Of a stretch of 56,488 bases of DNA, positions 33,985 through 42,960 are shown one piece after another (position 1 is the first letter of the stretch; each line of letters opens with the position of its first letter). The stretch spans positions 1 to 56,488 of the forward strand of contig JAGUYG010000025.1 of the NCBI GenBank assembly GCA_020061465.1, written 5' to 3'. Both the position numbers and the translations under genes were made by a program. The DNA comes from Ignavibacteriales bacterium (GTDB taxonomy: Bacteria > Bacteroidota > Ignavibacteria > Ignavibacteriales > Ignavibacteriaceae). The notes under the pieces were generated by a model. The model was given only the letters and a program-made list of their open reading frames with translations, did no database searches and was not told where the DNA came from.

Positions 33985-35586
33985 ATGGTAACATTCGAAT
34001 TCTTAGATTGGATGTGGGTTGTTTTTTTTATTCTAATAATGACGGGTGCTGGAATTTTATTTTACCGCCTTGGAAAACGTTCCGAGTCCGATTTCTTTTT
34101 AGCCGGTCGTGGTTTACCCTGGTGGCTGCCGGCAACTTCAGTTTATGCTACTCATACTGCAACCGATACGCCGATGTGGGTAACCGGCGTAATTTATCGT
34201 TACGGTTTTGCAGGAATATGGTATACTTTCTTTTCAGCCTGGTGTGCAATCAGTGCATTCGTTTCTACAAGAATTTTTAGGCGATCTTTAGCTTATACCC
34301 AAGCCGAATGGAATACGTTACGATTTGGAGGAGTTGGAGCCGAAATGCTTCGCGGTTGGATTTCCGGCTGGCAGGTTTTCATGAATATGTTCATACTCGG
34401 ATGGGTTGGTATGGCAATGGGCAAGCTTTGTAATTATCTTTTTGGATGGGAACTCTGGGTAGGACTCATTATCTTCTCTTCAATCTGCGCCATTTATGTA
34501 CTTGCCGCAGGTTATTGGGGTGTAATAATGGCTGACTTTCAACAAGGCGTTATTGCTTTTGCAATAATAATTATCGTCTCTGTTTGGGGCATAATGGCAG
34601 CCGGCGGTCCTGCTGAAATTATTTCGAAGCTCGATGCCATGGGGGAATCATGGAGATTGAATCCGTTTGCTTTTACAGGTTGGTTCACAGGTGATTTCCC
34701 TATCGCCTGGTTTGTTACGATGCTTGTTATTGCCGTACTCGGAGGGTTCGGTATGGGAACAAGCATCGATTGGTATGCGGAAGCACAAAGAATTCAAAGC
34801 GCCAAAACGGTACGCGATGCAAGCTATAGTATTTGGTGGGGTACCGCTTTAGTTCTTATGCGAAATTCTGTTTGGGCGGTTGCAGGGCTTGCATTCTTTG
34901 TTATGTTCCCCTACATAGAAAATGCATCGGAGTACGAGCTTGGCTGGTTTAGGCTCGGCTTTGATTACATGCCTGCCGGAATGTTAGGCTTTTTCTTTGC
35001 CGCAATTATAGCAATCCATATTTCAACAATTGCTACACATCTTAACTTAGGGGCGATGTATTTTACCCGCGATCTTTATCTGCATTATTTCAAACCAAAA
35101 GCAGATGAGAAAGAGTTGGTCTGGATCGGTAGAATTGCAACATTGGTACTTCTGCTTGGTTCGTTCTTTTACGGATTGATGATGGAAGAAATCACATCCT
35201 GGTTAATTTTTGCATTATGGCTAATGGCTGCGGGTATCTGGCTTCCCAATATTTTGCAAGTTGTTTGGTGGAGATTTAATGCATGGGGTTATCTTTCATC
35301 CTGGATGGCTAATTTAGGGTTAGCATGGCTGGTGGTTTGGATATTACCTCACTTCGAAATTATTCCTGCTCTGCCGGATTATCAGCAGTTCTGGCTGCTG
35401 ATGCTTCTTGGTGCACTTATTTATATGCCGGTAACGCTGCTTACAAAACCGGAAAACATAGACCACCTCGTGAAATATTATGTTATGTCCAGACCCATTG
35501 GCTGGTGGGCGCCTGTGCGTAAAGAAGCCGAAAAGCGGGGGCTGCTGCAGGAATTAGAAAAAGTATTAGCGGAAGGAGTTAAGTAA
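33985..35586 (+). CDS. Sodium:solute symporter family transporter
   Basis: 533 residues, about 13 transmembrane helices. SSF signature positions are seen at SESDFFLAGRGLPWWLPATSVYAT, AGYWGVIMADFQQGVIAF and the large GGFGMGTSIDWYAEAQRIQS segment. Imports a solute with sodium; the substrate is not evident (sugars, amino acids or carboxylates are all possible in the family). Strong ribosome site AAGGAG. Its stop overlaps the start of the next gene (TAATG), and three small membrane proteins follow with overlapping ends, suggesting a multi-subunit transporter. Confidence 0.92.
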   Translation: MVTFEFLDWMWVVFFILIMTGAGILFYRLGKRSESDFFLAGRGLPWWLPATSVYATHTATDTPMWVTGVIYRYGFAGIWYTFFSAWCAISAFVSTRIFRRSLAYTQAEWNTLRFGGVGAEMLRGWISGWQVFMNMFILGWVGMAMGKLCNYLFGWELWVGLIIFSSICAIYVLAAGYWGVIMADFQQGVIAFAIIIIVSVWGIMAAGGPAEIISKLDAMGESWRLNPFAFTGWFTGDFPIAWFVTMLVIAVLGGFGMGTSIDWYAEAQRIQSAKTVRDASYSIWWGTALVLMRNSVWAVAGLAFFVMFPYIENASEYELGWFRLGFDYMPAGMLGFFFAAIIAIHISTIATHLNLGAMYFTRDLYLHYFKPKADEKELVWIGRIATLVLLLGSFFYGLMMEEITSWLIFALWLMAAGIWLPNILQVVWWRFNAWGYLSSWMANLGLAWLVVWILPHFEIIPALPDYQQFWLLMLLGALIYMPVTLLTKPENIDHLVKYYVMSRPIGWWAPVRKEAEKRGLLQELEKVLAEGVK

Positions 35587-35885
35587 TGGCACTGATTAAC
35601 AGAAAATGGACCCCCGCTCATGCAGATGAGTGGACTAAAGAAGATTGGTATACAATAATTCTTTCACCAATTGCATACGTACTTTTAAGCATCGGAGTCG
35701 GATTAAGTTTTCTCCTTTTACCGATCGGCTTTATTATTCTTGGAATCGGAATACTTGTAACAATCTTTATGCACTGGATTATTGACCCCAAATTGAAAAT
35801 GATTTCAAACGAATATGAAAAACGTCAACACGAATACCTTGAACAATTAGAGCGAAAAGCCCGCTGGGAGGAACATCATGGATAA
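35586..35885 (+). CDS. Small membrane protein of the symporter operon
   Basis: 99 residues. Two hydrophobic helices (IILSPIAYVLLSIGVGLSFLL and IGFIILGIGILVTIFMHWII), a soluble front with WTPAHADEWTKEDWYT, and a charged C-terminal helix (YEKRQHEYLEQLERKARWEEH). The start codon overlaps the symporter stop; GGAAGGAG is the ribosome site. Small accessory subunits are known for some SSF transporters (the DUF485 and DUF4212 types), but this sequence does not obviously match either. Role in assembly or transport is inferred from coupling. Confidence 0.75.
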   Translation: MALINRKWTPAHADEWTKEDWYTIILSPIAYVLLSIGVGLSFLLLPIGFIILGIGILVTIFMHWIIDPKLKMISNEYEKRQHEYLEQLERKARWEEHHG

Positions 35886-35994
35886 AGGATTTGCCATGGT
35901 AATCGGCATGTCGATTGCCTATATAGCATCGTTTATTGGTTTGTTTTTAGCATGGCATTATTACCGCAAGCATCATAAGGGGGATAAAAAATGA
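35878..35994 (+). CDS. 38-residue single-helix membrane protein
   Basis: M-D-K-G-F then one transmembrane helix (VIGMSIAYIASFIGLFLAW) and a basic tail HYYRKHHKGDKK. Starts 8 bases before the end of the previous gene and ends with ATGA overlapping the next. GGGAGG (35864-35870) is the ribosome site. The positive-inside rule puts the tail in the cytoplasm. The tight overlap with genes on both sides argues that this short frame is real. Confidence 0.7.
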   Translation: MDKGFAMVIGMSIAYIASFIGLFLAWHYYRKHHKGDKK

Positions 35995-36125
35995 TATATT
36001 TATTAGGCTTTTTGGAGCAGTCGCAACGTATAGGTGACCCTTCGCTCGGAATTATTATTCCAGCAATTATTCTGATTATTTCATTTATCGTTACCTGGGC
36101 ATTGTTTAAGCATTTCGACAAGTGA
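35991..36125 (+). CDS. 44-residue single-helix membrane protein
   Basis: Starts in the ATGA overlap with the previous stop; AAGGGGG is at 35977-35983. A polar front (FLEQSQRIGDPS) leads to a helix (LGIIIPAIILIISFIVTWALF) and a KHFDK end. It resembles other tiny subunits of membrane complexes in shape only. It is the last gene of the four-gene symporter operon; about 117 bases to the next convergent gene hold no clear terminator. Confidence 0.7.
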   Translation: MIYLLGFLEQSQRIGDPSLGIIIPAIILIISFIVTWALFKHFDK

Positions 36126-36242
36126 AGTATACTTTTTCACAGAGGTTGGCTGATATGAATTACAAGACCAGCGACATTACTATTATTAGTATTTTCTCAA
36201 GCTAATAAAATAAGTGTGTATTTGCATCGCAAATAGATTTGT

Positions 36243-36794
36243 CTATTTAATTGCTCTGAGCTTAAAAGAAACTTCTTCAGGGGAAAAGATGCCGGCAAAA
36301 AATCTCTCATAAATAACCGGTTCGATGTTTACTACAAAATCCATCCATTTCAGAATATTGAAATGAGAGGTAATGAATTTCTTTTCTATTATCTCGAATT
36401 GAGCTTTACCTTTGTAATTGGTTCGATGGTTTAACTTCCATTTTTCGTAAAATTTAAGTTTCCTATTCCCCAAATATTCATAATTGTCAAATGTTCGAAT
36501 GGAAAAAGGAATCTTATGGTCAGGTTCTCCAAAATATTTTGTGTTAAGAAAAAAGGGCGCGTATACTATTAGAATACCGTTGGGTTTTAACAGACGGTAC
36601 AATTCGGAAATTGTCTTATGAAAATTTTCCAAATGCTCAAGTATGTGCGAAGCAAAAATCTCATTAAACGAATTTTCTTCAAAAGGATAAGGAAATGAAT
36701 TCAGGTCGTGGATTTGATTTCCCCCGTAATCAACTATATCTAAATTGATATATCCTTCTTTCAAATCGTATCCACAGCCAAGATTAAGTTTCAT
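36243..36794 (-). CDS. SAM-dependent methyltransferase (type 11-like)
   Basis: 183 residues. Class I fold: LNLGCGYDLKEGYINLDI is the AdoMet-binding motif I, HDLNSFPYPFEENSFNEIFASHILEHL contains motifs II/III, and LYRLLKPNGILIVYAPFF the post-motif. Short for the family and lacking a substrate-recognition domain; it resembles the methyltransferases found in polysaccharide and lipid clusters. Substrate unknown. AGAGGAA precedes the ATG. Convergent with the symporter operon. Confidence 0.88.
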   Translation of the reverse strand: MKLNLGCGYDLKEGYINLDIVDYGGNQIHDLNSFPYPFEENSFNEIFASHILEHLENFHKTISELYRLLKPNGILIVYAPFFLNTKYFGEPDHKIPFSIRTFDNYEYLGNRKLKFYEKWKLNHRTNYKGKAQFEIIEKKFITSHFNILKWMDFVVNIEPVIYERFFAGIFSPEEVSFKLRAIK

Positions 36795-36868
36795 AATATT
36801 TTCCTCTTGATAAAATTTTTGCTGTAAATTTAATCATTTACTGCGGAAATTGTTTGGTGGTACACAAA

Positions 36869-36892
36869 AAAGCCCGGGATTAACCGGGCTTT
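36869..36892 (-). terminator. Intrinsic terminator of the rlpA-like gene
   Basis: 9-bp stem AAAGCCCGG/CCGGGCTTT with a 6-base loop, followed on the minus strand by a T run. Lies 20 bases after the stop at 36913. Confidence 0.85.
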
Positions 36893-36912
36893 GTAATTCA
36901 TAGGCGAAATTC

Positions 36913-37407
36913 TTAATTCAACGTTATCACAGGGAAATTAACTCCCTTAAGACTAATTTGCTCAACCTTTACCTTAGCTACGCCTCTTTGAATTAAATCT
37001 AATTCCATGGCAGCAGCTTTTGATAAATCCAATTGCCTGCCTCTGATATAAGGTCCTCTATCATTGATTCGGATTATAACGGACTTATTATTTCTTGAAT
37101 TTGTAACCTTTAGCAAGGTGCCAAATCTAAGCTTTTTATGAGCCGCCGTAAAAGCCATTTGGTCATAAATTTCTCCGTTTGCAGTTAATCTTCCATGAAA
37201 TCGGGGACCATACCATGAGGCAACCATTTCGCCTTCATCTATATAACTGATTATTGATGTGTTTACTTTATTTAGTTCATCATTAACAGCTATTGTTTCC
37301 AATAAGTTCACCGGTTCATTTTCGCTTGAATTCTCACCCATAACTATGGTAAAACCAACCAGTGACAGCATGACTATAATTAGAATAGCCTTAGTTAACG
37401 ATCTCAA
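36913..37407 (-). CDS. rlpA: RlpA-like septal ring / lytic transglycosylase protein
   Basis: About 164 residues from a TTG start at 37407, chosen because AGAGG lies 5 bases upstream and it begins a signal-anchor (RSLTKAILIIVMLSLVGF). The longer frame to 37476 has no ribosome site. The double-psi beta-barrel is complete: MVASWYGPRFHGRLTANGE, AAHKKLRFGTLLKV, then INDRGPYIRGRQLDLSKAAA, the typical RlpA core with its aspartate. RlpA-type proteins cleave naked glycan strands of peptidoglycan in the periplasm. No SPOR domain is attached. Confidence 0.9.
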   Translation of the reverse strand: MRSLTKAILIIVMLSLVGFTIVMGENSSENEPVNLLETIAVNDELNKVNTSIISYIDEGEMVASWYGPRFHGRLTANGEIYDQMAFTAAHKKLRFGTLLKVTNSRNNKSVIIRINDRGPYIRGRQLDLSKAAAMELDLIQRGVAKVKVEQISLKGVNFPVITLN

Positions 37408-37834
37408 TACTACCTCTCTAATTGTGAATAAATGAATTGACAGCCCAAAGTTATTGCAGGGTGTAGGTAATATCAAGAAAACTGTTAGATCGATTAGTCT
37501 GATAGGGAATTGGTAAAGATTCGACTAATTGTGTGTTAAAGTCGAATTTGGGGTGTAGATATCACAACTTTTATCATTTAATCAAGACTGCTATAAGCCG
37601 GTGCTTTCACTACAATAATAATATCAAACCATTTGATTGCAAAGATGTCACTTCTTAACTGCGGAAGATTATATGGAATGCTTAATTCTCTGATATTGCC
37701 GGCATAATTATCATAAGTTTCAGTCTAATTATTTAATTTTTAGGCGTCAGGCTGGTACTCAATTTTTTTTAATCACCGTATCATTTGGCACTTTTTAGGT
37801 TCGAATATGTATAAGCTCAAAATCGGAGGAATAA
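37408..37834. other. Divergent promoter region
   Basis: About 430 bases between the divergent rlpA-like and alpha-2-macroglobulin genes. No gene. One inverted repeat, ATTCGACT/AGTCGAAT, is at 37519-37547. No recognised operator. Confidence 0.4.
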
Positions 37835-40800
37835 ATGAAAGGTAAATCTGTGCTGCGGAAAATAATTTTCAATACGCTTCTTTTAGTCTTCCCCCTTTTT
37901 TTGGGGAGTTCGAATATATCGGATAAGTCCAACGAACGATTTTTCCTTTCAAATTACACTACATTCTCGCCCGGCACAAAAGTAACCGTAAACCTTTACT
38001 CAAGCAGCCGTTATAGCAAAACTTTTAATTTCCGATTGCTAAAGGTTGAAGATCCCATCAAGTTTTTTACAGAAATTGATAAATCGGCTCTACGGAATGC
38101 CTTTGATATTTGGGGCAAAGACAAGGAATTTTTGCTTAAATATAGTTCTCTTCAGAAGGAGTGGAATGAAACTGTCTCCTTCCAATCAGGCTTTTATAGA
38201 CAAACAAATGTTGATGTTGGTGTCATCTCTTCCCCCGGTATCTATATACTTCAAGCTTTAAGAGGCGATTTAGTTGCTTACTGCGGAATTGTGGTATCAG
38301 ACCTTGGAATGGTTTATAAGAATTCGGGCAAAGAAGTAATAGCTTTTGTGGCAAATACAAAAACCGGTAAATTCATTACGGGCAGCATGTTCTTTTTCGT
38401 CGACTCAAGTAAAATTATCGAAACAAAAAAATCTGATAAGGAAGGAATCGTATTATTCGAAACAAAAAAAAGAAGTAATGATTCCGGTGAATCCATGCTT
38501 TTATTAGCCCAAGCCGATGGTGAAATAGTACTAAGCGATCCGTATTTCTACTTTAGGGGCGGCGAAGAAAGAAAATTGCTGGCGTACATCTATACAAATC
38601 AGCCGGTTTATCGTCCCGGACAGGAAGTAAATTTTAAAGCAATCATAAGAGAAAAGATAAACGGGGAACTGAAGACTATCGGGCGAGAAAATTTCTCAAT
38701 TTCAATTAAATCACCCCGTAATGCAGAAGTTTATTCCTCCGAACTATCTACTAACGAAATCGGAACTCTATCGGGCAGCTTCATGCTTGATGGTGAAGCA
38801 GACCTGGGAAATTATACCATTCAGATTTCTAAAAAACAGTTTAATTTTTATGGTTCTTTCAGTGTAGAGGAATATAAAAAGCCGGAGTTTTATGTTATGG
38901 TCGAACCGGCAAAATCTCATTATTCACGTGGAGACATGCTTGAAGCCGGGATTTCGGCAAGCTATTATTTTGGCTCGGTGTTACAAAATGGAAAAGTAAC
39001 TATCAATATATATAAGCAATCTATCTGGCGTCCATGGTGGTACTGGTCCGATTATGCCTGGTTTTACCGAGGCTTCCATCACGGCAAAGGAATTTATAGC
39101 GGCTCAAGGCAGCTCATTCATCAGCAGTACGGTGAATTAAGTGATTCGGGAACTTTTAATTTTTCTTACAAAGTTGAGGACGAGCATGATGCCGACTTCA
39201 TTTATATAATCTCGGCTGAAGTAACGGATAACTCACGAAGAGTGGTAACCGGCAGCAGCCAGGTTTTTGTCACGCGCGGCAGCTTCACCATTTCAACCTC
39301 TCCCGAAAAATATTTTTATGAACCGGGGCAGACAGTTCGGTTAAGAGTAAATGCATCCGATTTTTCAGATAAGCCGGTTGAAACTAAATTCAAAATAATA
39401 ATTGAACCCACGGTAAAAAGAAATTTCCCCGATTCTCCTCTTCAAAAAGATACTTTAACGGGTCGAACGGATAAATTTGGCAGAGCCATGATTACCTATT
39501 TACCCGATTCTTCAATCCACGGTCACTTTAATTATTCTGTTTTTGCTTTTGATGAGAAAGGAAGAGAAGTCTCTGCAAAAAGCTCATTCTTTGTTGGAGA
39601 TATAAAGTATTATTACTCCACCAGAGCACGAGGAATTGAAATCATTACAGATAAAGATTCTTATGAAAAAGATGACAGCCTCATAGCATATATTTTCCTT
39701 CAGGTTGAGAATACCGATCTGTTATTAACTTATGAATCCGAAAACATTATTGGATATAGAAAATACAGAGTAAAAGGAAATAATTTCATTATCCGCGAGA
39801 AATTGACGAATAAATTTTCACCGAGCTTTAATCTTTCAATTTCATTTTTAAAAGATAGACAGTTTTACACAAGTTCAAAGTTAATAGGTGTTCTTGCCAA
39901 AGATAAATTTTTGAATATTTCAGTAAAACCGGATAAAAGCAATTATAAGCCGGGTGAAAAAGCTGCATATCAATTTATAGTTACCGATTCAAAAGGCAAA
40001 CCTGCGGCTAATGCTGAATTATCTGTCGGAATTGTGGACGAAAGCATTTATGCAATTAAAGAAGATCAAACTCCTTCGATTCAAAATTATTTTTATGCGC
40101 CCGCATATTCTTACATACCTACTTACTCATCGCTTCAATACAGCAACTTAAGCGGAAGCAGCAGGCAAGCAACCTTTTTGGATAAATACTATTTCAGCAA
40201 GAAGGAACGAGAAGGGAGAACTGGCAGCGGTTTGTTTTACGGAACAATCAAACCTAAGGGCACAATGTATTTAGAGGGCACTTTTCTTTTTCTTAGCAAC
40301 GACTATGATTTCTACAAAACCCGCCTTGACCATGAAGGAAAATTTGAATTCAAAAACATAGTTAAAGGAACTTACGACGTTTTCATAACCCTGAGAGAAG
40401 GTTTTATTAAATTAGATGAAGATGTTCGAATAGACGGGAGAGTTTATAGAGAATTTGAACTTGACGAGGAAGAAATCATTATTGATGAATCTGGTGGTGA
40501 ACTGCAGCGAGCGCTCGGTTTAGACCTGCCCTCTCAAAAAAGCGGTATCTTCTATCAGGCAGAGTCAACCGATTTTGATCAGCGAATTGCCAAAAAAGAA
40601 TCTGTTGAATATGTTCAGGCTGAAACTCGTACAAATTTTGTAGACGCACCCTATTGGCAGGCTCATTTGCTTACTGATAATGAAGGCAAAGCAAAAATTG
40701 AATTTCAAATGCCTGACAATCTTACTACCTGGAGAACCACGGTTAGAGGAGTAACCCAAGCAACCGACGTTGGAGAGCAAATTGACAAAGTTATTACACG

Positions 40801-42829
40801 AAAAGAATTATTAGTTAGAATGGAGACTCCCAGATTCTTCAGAGAGGGTGACAGGCTGACAATATCTACTATCGTTCACAATTATCTTGATGAAAAAAAG
40901 AAGACGAAGATTTCTTTTAGAGCTAAAAATTTAAAGCTTGTTAGTTCAATAATTGATTCACATAAATTCGCCGTCCTGACAAAGCAAGATAATTTTTATG
41001 AAATTTTTATTGAAAAAAATTCGGAAGCAAAAATTGATTGGATAGTGGAAATTATCGAACCTGTTGGAGAAGCTGTTCTTTACGCAGAAGCATTAACGAA
41101 TCAAGAATCGGATGCAATGGAATTAAAGATACCCATTTATCCCAAAGGAATAAGAATTACAAATCCCATTACTATAAATCTGAATAACGAACCAGTTTCA
41201 GATCAGATGAGCTTTAATATTCCGGCTGATGCCGATTTGAGAGCTGTGGGCTTCACATTTTCTCTAACTCCGTCATTTGCCGGAACAGTGCTAAAAGCAA
41301 TTGATGATTTAGTAGCATATCCTTACGGCTGCGTTGAACAAACTATGAGCAGATTTTTGCCGGCGGTAATTGTCTCTAATGCTTTCGAAGAAATAGGTGT
41401 CCCATTAAAAACTTCAACAATAGAAAAACTGCCTGATATAATTGAAACCGGTTTGAAACGACTATATAATTTTCAGCATGACGACGGAGGATGGGGCTGG
41501 TGGAAAAATGACGGTTCAAATCCTTTTATGACTGCCTATGTAATTTACGGTCTTAGCCTTACTAAAGAATCAAAGATTAAGGTTGACGAAAATATTTTGA
41601 ACAAAGGAATCGAATTCCTTAAGAAAAAAATCGATACGGCATCTGATGAAGACCACGTTTCTTTGGCTTTCATGCTTTACTCGCTCTCTTCGGCTTTAGC
41701 TGGAAATACTTCAAAATCGTCCTCATACATAGATATGATTGAAGTGCTTACCAGGAAGGATCTGAATTCTTATGCCACTTCACTGCTTGCATTAGCAGCC
41801 CTGAATTTTAATGCTAATAAAACTGCAGTGAACTTAGTCGATTTGCTCAAAGAAAAAGTAAACGAAAGTAACCGCTTCGCTTTTTGGGGTACAGACGAAA
41901 AACATTACTATAGATGGCAGAACGATAAAGTTCAATCAACAGCTTTCGCTTTAAAAGCGTTAATTCAGGTCGAACCAAACTCGCCGCTAGTTACAAAAGC
42001 AGCCAATTGGCTGATAACACAAAAGCAGGGATATTCATGGAGGTCTACACAAGAAACAGCAACTGTAATTTTTGCACTGACTGATTATTTGAAATCAACC
42101 GATGAATTAAATCCGGATTATAAAGCAGAAGTTTATCTTAACAACAAAAAAATCTTTGAAAAGAATTTTTCTCGTGAGGATATCTACACTAATATTCAAA
42201 CTATAAAGCTTCGGGATATTAATCCCTCTCTATTGAAGAGAGGAGAAAATCAAGTCAGAATTGTTAAAGCAGGTGAAGGACGGCTGTACTTTTCCGGATT
42301 AAATACTTTTTATACATTAGATAAAAAGATTGCCGATCAGTATCGTTCATTCAATATAAAGCGTGAATATTATATCCTTCAGGCGGCGGAAAGCAGCGGA
42401 AGATTTTTATACTTGAAAAAGAAGTTCAACGGCGAAGTGATCTCCGGTCAGGATATCCTTGTAAAAACTTTTGTAGAAGTGCCTGATGGCGGCATGCAAT
42501 ATTTTATTCTTGAAGATATGCTTCCTTCAGGATTTGAAGTGGTTAAAGACGAACAGAATTACGAGATAGAAGGCGAACACAATTATCAACCGTTCGAATA
42601 TCGGTATTATCCTTCGTGGAGATGGTTTTATGCCGACAAAGAATACCGCGATGAAAAGGTAGCATTCTTTGTTACTAATACGAGTTCTAGCATGGAATTT
42701 TCTTACATAATGAAAGCTCAAATACCGGGTAATTACACCGTGATGCCATCACAAGGTTCATTGATGTATTATCCGGAAATAGCAGGCTACAGCGATATGA
42801 TGGAAATATCGGTTAAGGATTTAGAATAA
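37835..42829 (+). CDS. Bacterial alpha-2-macroglobulin family protein
   Basis: 1664 residues, exported (hydrophobic front ending FLGSSN, no lipobox). Order: macroglobulin domains with NQPVYRPGQEVNFKAI (MG-type) at about 255, SPEKYFYEPGQTVRLRV at about 490, the bait-like middle, PYWQAHLLTDNEGKAKIEFQMPDNLTTWR at about 935-965, the thioester motif CVEQ (C1166-Q1169) in YPYGCVEQTMSRF, and the alpha-alpha toroid with HDDGGWGWWK. The thioester should trap attacking proteases covalently in the periplasm or on the surface. The usual neighbour PBP1C is absent. GGAGG ribosome site. Ends at a strong terminator. Confidence 0.93.
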   Translation: MKGKSVLRKIIFNTLLLVFPLFLGSSNISDKSNERFFLSNYTTFSPGTKVTVNLYSSSRYSKTFNFRLLKVEDPIKFFTEIDKSALRNAFDIWGKDKEFLLKYSSLQKEWNETVSFQSGFYRQTNVDVGVISSPGIYILQALRGDLVAYCGIVVSDLGMVYKNSGKEVIAFVANTKTGKFITGSMFFFVDSSKIIETKKSDKEGIVLFETKKRSNDSGESMLLLAQADGEIVLSDPYFYFRGGEERKLLAYIYTNQPVYRPGQEVNFKAIIREKINGELKTIGRENFSISIKSPRNAEVYSSELSTNEIGTLSGSFMLDGEADLGNYTIQISKKQFNFYGSFSVEEYKKPEFYVMVEPAKSHYSRGDMLEAGISASYYFGSVLQNGKVTINIYKQSIWRPWWYWSDYAWFYRGFHHGKGIYSGSRQLIHQQYGELSDSGTFNFSYKVEDEHDADFIYIISAEVTDNSRRVVTGSSQVFVTRGSFTISTSPEKYFYEPGQTVRLRVNASDFSDKPVETKFKIIIEPTVKRNFPDSPLQKDTLTGRTDKFGRAMITYLPDSSIHGHFNYSVFAFDEKGREVSAKSSFFVGDIKYYYSTRARGIEIITDKDSYEKDDSLIAYIFLQVENTDLLLTYESENIIGYRKYRVKGNNFIIREKLTNKFSPSFNLSISFLKDRQFYTSSKLIGVLAKDKFLNISVKPDKSNYKPGEKAAYQFIVTDSKGKPAANAELSVGIVDESIYAIKEDQTPSIQNYFYAPAYSYIPTYSSLQYSNLSGSSRQATFLDKYYFSKKEREGRTGSGLFYGTIKPKGTMYLEGTFLFLSNDYDFYKTRLDHEGKFEFKNIVKGTYDVFITLREGFIKLDEDVRIDGRVYREFELDEEEIIIDESGGELQRALGLDLPSQKSGIFYQAESTDFDQRIAKKESVEYVQAETRTNFVDAPYWQAHLLTDNEGKAKIEFQMPDNLTTWRTTVRGVTQATDVGEQIDKVITRKELLVRMETPRFFREGDRLTISTIVHNYLDEKKKTKISFRAKNLKLVSSIIDSHKFAVLTKQDNFYEIFIEKNSEAKIDWIVEIIEPVGEAVLYAEALTNQESDAMELKIPIYPKGIRITNPITINLNNEPVSDQMSFNIPADADLRAVGFTFSLTPSFAGTVLKAIDDLVAYPYGCVEQTMSRFLPAVIVSNAFEEIGVPLKTSTIEKLPDIIETGLKRLYNFQHDDGGWGWWKNDGSNPFMTAYVIYGLSLTKESKIKVDENILNKGIEFLKKKIDTASDEDHVSLAFMLYSLSSALAGNTSKSSSYIDMIEVLTRKDLNSYATSLLALAALNFNANKTAVNLVDLLKEKVNESNRFAFWGTDEKHYYRWQNDKVQSTAFALKALIQVEPNSPLVTKAANWLITQKQGYSWRSTQETATVIFALTDYLKSTDELNPDYKAEVYLNNKKIFEKNFSREDIYTNIQTIKLRDINPSLLKRGENQVRIVKAGEGRLYFSGLNTFYTLDKKIADQYRSFNIKREYYILQAAESSGRFLYLKKKFNGEVISGQDILVKTFVEVPDGGMQYFILEDMLPSGFEVVKDEQNYEIEGEHNYQPFEYRYYPSWRWFYADKEYRDEKVAFFVTNTSSSMEFSYIMKAQIPGNYTVMPSQGSLMYYPEIAGYSDMMEISVKDLE

Positions 42830-42840
42830 AATTAAAAATA

Positions 42841-42894
42841 AAACCACCCCTTATTCCTTTCCTGTACGAAAAAGGAATTTAAAGGGGTGGTTTT
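42841..42894 (+). terminator. Terminator of the macroglobulin gene
   Basis: Long stem AAACCACCCC with GGGGTGGTTT, continued inside by ATTCCTTT/AAAGGAAT, then TTTT. It lies 12 bases after the stop and can also serve the convergent TonB gene. Confidence 0.85.
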
Positions 42895-42960
42895 ATATCA
42901 AATACGAAAAACTACTCTTGTAGGGCGTTTATATCACTAAGTGTAATCTATCTACAAAAG

